Shown here one piece after another: positions 62,074-64,000 of a stretch of DNA of 64,000 nucleotides; within the stretch, counting starts at the first letter, position 1; every line of letters starts with the position of its first letter. The translations under genes were made by a program, and so were the position numbers. The notes beneath the pieces are model-generated. The model made no database searches. It had not been told where the DNA came from and was given only the letters and a program-made list of their open reading frames with translations. Origin of the DNA: Deltaproteobacteria bacterium (GTDB lineage Bacteria; Desulfobacterota; Binatia; UBA9968; JAJDTQ01); the NCBI GenBank assembly GCA_028818775.1, contig JAPPNE010000140.1:1-64000 (forward strand), in the 5' to 3' direction.

Positions 62074-62970
62074 GTGGCTGAAAAGAACCAGAACGACAAC
62101 GTGGCACAGACCGAAAACCTGGCGCTCTACTGCGACTTCGAGAATATCGCCATCGGCGTACGCGACGCACGCTACGCCAGTTTCGACATGCGCAAGGTCC
62201 TCGACCGCCTGCTGGTCAAAGGCAAGATCGTCGTCAAGAAGGCCTACTGCGACTGGGAGCGCTACCGCGAGTACAAGCCGGTCATGCACGAGGCCTCCTT
62301 CGAGCTGATCGAGATTCCCCACGTGCGCCAGTCGGGCAAGAACTCGGCGGACATCCGCATGGTGGTGGACGCCCTGGACCTCTGCTACACGAAGTCGCAC
62401 GTGGACACCTTCGTGATCATCAGCGGCGACTCCGACTTCTCCGCGCTGGTGAGCAAGCTGCGCGAGAACAACAAGGTGGTCATCGGCGTCGGCGTGAAGA
62501 ACTCCACGTCAGACCTGCTCATCGCCAACTGCGACGAGTTCATCTACTACGACGACCTCGTGCGCGAGTCGAAGCGCCGGGGCGGCGCCAAGCGCGGGCG
62601 CACCGGGCGCGCGTCACGCAAGACCGCCGCCACGCCGGCGGAGGAAAAGGCGCCGGCAGAGGAGAAGGCGCCACCGGAGGAGAAGGCTCCGGCCGAGGAA
62701 ACGGAGAAGCAGGAGGCTCAGGAGGCCCTGGACCTGGTGGTGGAAACGGTCGCCCATCTCTTCGACGAGCGCGGCGCCAAGGACACCATCTGGGGCTCCA
62801 TGGTCAAGCAGACCCTCAAGCGCCGCAAGCCGGGCTTCAACGAGCGCTACCACGGCTTCCGCTCCTTCGGGAAGCTGCTGGAAGAGGCCCAGTCCCTGAA
62901 CCTTCTGGACCTGGAGGCGGACGAGAAGTCCGGCGACTACGTGGTCAAGGGAGTCGTCCAGGACGACTGA
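62074..62970 (+). CDS. NYN-domain (PIN-like) protein with C-terminal LOTUS/OST-HTH-like domain
   Basis: A 298-residue protein with two folded parts. Residues 16-165 are a NYN/LabA-type ribonuclease-like domain: ALYCDFENIAIG (Asp21), KNSADIRMVVDALD, FVIISGDSDFSALVSKLREN. Residues 218-298 (DLVVETVAHLFDERGAKDTIWGS, quoted in part: HLFDERGAKDTIWGS) resemble the OST-HTH/LOTUS RNA-binding fold that often accompanies NYN. Between them lies a low-complexity linker of the repeated unit AEEKAP (about 193-210). It may process or bind RNA; no partner is known. The GTG start follows a short GAAGAGG site. Confidence 0.87.
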   Translation: MAEKNQNDNVAQTENLALYCDFENIAIGVRDARYASFDMRKVLDRLLVKGKIVVKKAYCDWERYREYKPVMHEASFELIEIPHVRQSGKNSADIRMVVDALDLCYTKSHVDTFVIISGDSDFSALVSKLRENNKVVIGVGVKNSTSDLLIANCDEFIYYDDLVRESKRRGGAKRGRTGRASRKTAATPAEEKAPAEEKAPPEEKAPAEETEKQEAQEALDLVVETVAHLFDERGAKDTIWGSMVKQTLKRRKPGFNERYHGFRSFGKLLEEAQSLNLLDLEADEKSGDYVVKGVVQDD

Positions 62971-62989
62971 CGCATGTGCGGCTGGGAAC

Positions 62990-64000
62990 ATGCGGGCCGG
63001 GGCTCGTGAAATCCGGGTGTTGAGCGTCCTTTCCGCCGGCACCTTCCTGTTCTTCAACAGCTACGGCAGCATCAACGTCTCGGTCCCCATGATCCAGGCC
63101 GAGTTCGGCAGCAGCCTGTCGGCGGTGCAGTGGATCGCCACCATGGGGCTGGTGCTGTCTTCCAGCGTGGCCCTGTGTCTGGGCAGGGCGGGGGACATCC
63201 TCGGCCGCAACCGGCTGTACAGGATAGGAGTGACCCTCTACGGCGCGGGCGCGGCGCTGGTCGCCGCCTCGCAGACGTTCGCGCAACTCATGGCGTGCCG
63301 GTTGGTCATGACCGTGGGCCTGGCCATGGCCAACCCCATGTCGACGGCCATCACGGCCACCGTCGCCCGGCCGGAACGCACCGGCTGGAGCCTGGGCGTC
63401 CTGTTGTCGGCGGCCGGCATCGGACGCGCCACCGGACCGGCCCTGGGCGGCTTCTTCATCCATATGGCGGGCTGGCGCGCGGTGTTCCTGGCCAACGCCG
63501 CCATCGGCATGGCGGTCAGCGCCGCCGTCTGGCTCCTGCTTCGAGACAAGGATCAGCGGAGCCGCGAGGCCTTCGACTACCCTGGGGCGGCGGCCCTGAT
63601 CCTGGGGTTTCCGTCCGTCCTGGTGGGGTTGAGCCTCGGTGCCAACAGCGGCTGGCGCTCGCCCTTCATCGCCGGTTGGTTCCTTCTCGGCGGCGCCGGC
63701 ATGGCGGCCTTCGTGCTGCGCCAGTTCCGGGCGCGGCGGCCACTGATCCCGTTGCCGGTGATGACGAACGTCCCCCTGGTGTTGGCATTCCTCAGCATGG
63801 TGCTGTTCTCGGCGGCCTATTTCCCCATCTTCCTGCTGTCGCCGCTCTACATGCGCAACGTGCTGGACGTGACGCCGCTTGCTCTCGGGCTCATCCTGAC
63901 GACGTTGCCGGTGGTGGCCGCGGTCTGTTCCCCGGTGAGCGGACGTCTCTCGGATCGCGTGCAGCCCTGGATGCTGGTGGCGGGGGGACTGGTGGCGGGC
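62990..64000 (+). CDS. MFS transporter, N-terminal part (cut by window end)
   Basis: An open frame of 337 residues from ATG at 62990 to the last base with no stop, so the C-terminus is missing. SYGSINVSVPMIQAEFGSSL and AVQWIATMGLVLSSSVALCLG are the first helices of a drug-efflux-type (DHA2) MFS permease. GRAGDILGRNRLYRIGVTLY is the signature loop between helices 2 and 3, and the 14-helix layout is suggested by DYPGAAALILGF and later helices. It likely exports a hydrophobic compound. It follows the NYN gene after 19 bases. Confidence 0.88.
   Translation, partial: MRAGAREIRVLSVLSAGTFLFFNSYGSINVSVPMIQAEFGSSLSAVQWIATMGLVLSSSVALCLGRAGDILGRNRLYRIGVTLYGAGAALVAASQTFAQLMACRLVMTVGLAMANPMSTAITATVARPERTGWSLGVLLSAAGIGRATGPALGGFFIHMAGWRAVFLANAAIGMAVSAAVWLLLRDKDQRSREAFDYPGAAALILGFPSVLVGLSLGANSGWRSPFIAGWFLLGGAGMAAFVLRQFRARRPLIPLPVMTNVPLVLAFLSMVLFSAAYFPIFLLSPLYMRNVLDVTPLALGLILTTLPVVAAVCSPVSGRLSDRVQPWMLVAGGLVAG

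Noticed and set aside
62638-62702. Short tandem repeat considered as a CRISPR-like array
   Set aside because: Units are in frame, without spacers, and encode the AEEKAP linker of the NYN protein.

Overview
The window is GC-rich and densely coding, with bacterial operons, leader-type Shine-Dalgarno sites (GGAGG-like) and many GTG starts. It holds two tRNA genes, no rRNA, no CRISPR array, no transposase and no recognisable phage genes. The content (catabolic amidohydrolases, aromatic-ring dioxygenases, tripartite tricarboxylate (TTT) uptake, Mrp antiporter) and the two families of short palindromic intergenic repeats fit an uncultivated, metabolically versatile Gram-negative bacterium of the broad Proteobacteria/Tectomicrobia kind. 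That placement is an inference from gene content, not from a phylogenetic marker. No gene-free stretch exceeds 300 bases; the largest gaps are 9021-9304 (divergent promoter region), 44503-44771 (palindromic repeat), 21962-22223, 10880-11134 (short repeat) and 3205-3448 (duplicated promoter segments).

Layout. 1-584: end of a DMT-family permease. 636-2069: gltX. 2288-3525: three small paralogous membrane-anchored coiled-coil genes interleaved with tRNA-Ser(GCU) and tRNA-Arg(ACG). 3662-4261: PhnZ-like HD-domain oxygenase. 4280-9020 (minus): nitrogen-compound catabolic cluster (DUF1989, polysaccharide-deacetylase/PuuE-like, M20 peptidase, YtcJ-like amidohydrolase). 9305-20794 (plus): Dpp-type ABC importer (binding protein and two permeases, no ATPases), two more amidohydrolases, dienelactone-hydrolase-like protein, VOC protein, M1 aminopeptidase and an alpha/beta hydrolase.

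20879-33450: an aromatic/keto-acid catabolic island. It has an arylmalonate-decarboxylase-like protein, an ABM-fold protein, two ThDP enzymes, LigAB-type extradiol dioxygenase, class II aldolase, acyl-CoA synthetase, PcaGH intradiol dioxygenase, an MFS permease and a second LigB-type dioxygenase. 33612-38983: three tandem TTT binding proteins converging on tctAB across a bidirectional terminator. 39055-43491 (minus): a cytoplasmic-type molybdopterin oxidoreductase with a ferredoxin-NrfD fusion anchor. 43591-45527: two CoA-transferase subunits separated by a palindromic repeat.

45558-51187: complete seven-gene Mrp (MnhA-G) Na+/H+ antiporter operon with overlapping genes, then a convergent CaCA exchanger. 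52350-56823: LLM flavin oxidoreductase, SthA-type transhydrogenase, a stand-alone SdhB-like 2Fe-2S domain and an SdhA/FrdA-like flavoprotein. 56996-62970 (plus): D-aminoacylase-like amidohydrolase, heme-oxygenase-like diiron protein, membrane coiled-coil protein, cyclase, 2-hydroxyacid dehydrogenase and an NYN-domain protein. An MFS permease starts at 62990 and runs off the window.

Together the genes suggest uptake of peptides, amides and carboxylates, amide/ester hydrolysis, cleavage of protocatechuate-like catechols by two different chemistries, CoA activation and transfer, and membrane redox and Na+ energetics. The most unusual items are the tRNA-interleaved small-protein family, the PhnZ-like protein with a changed substrate-site residue, the single-Cys AMDase-like protein, the two-gene molybdoenzyme, the reduced SdhB-like subunit and the HDO-fold protein.
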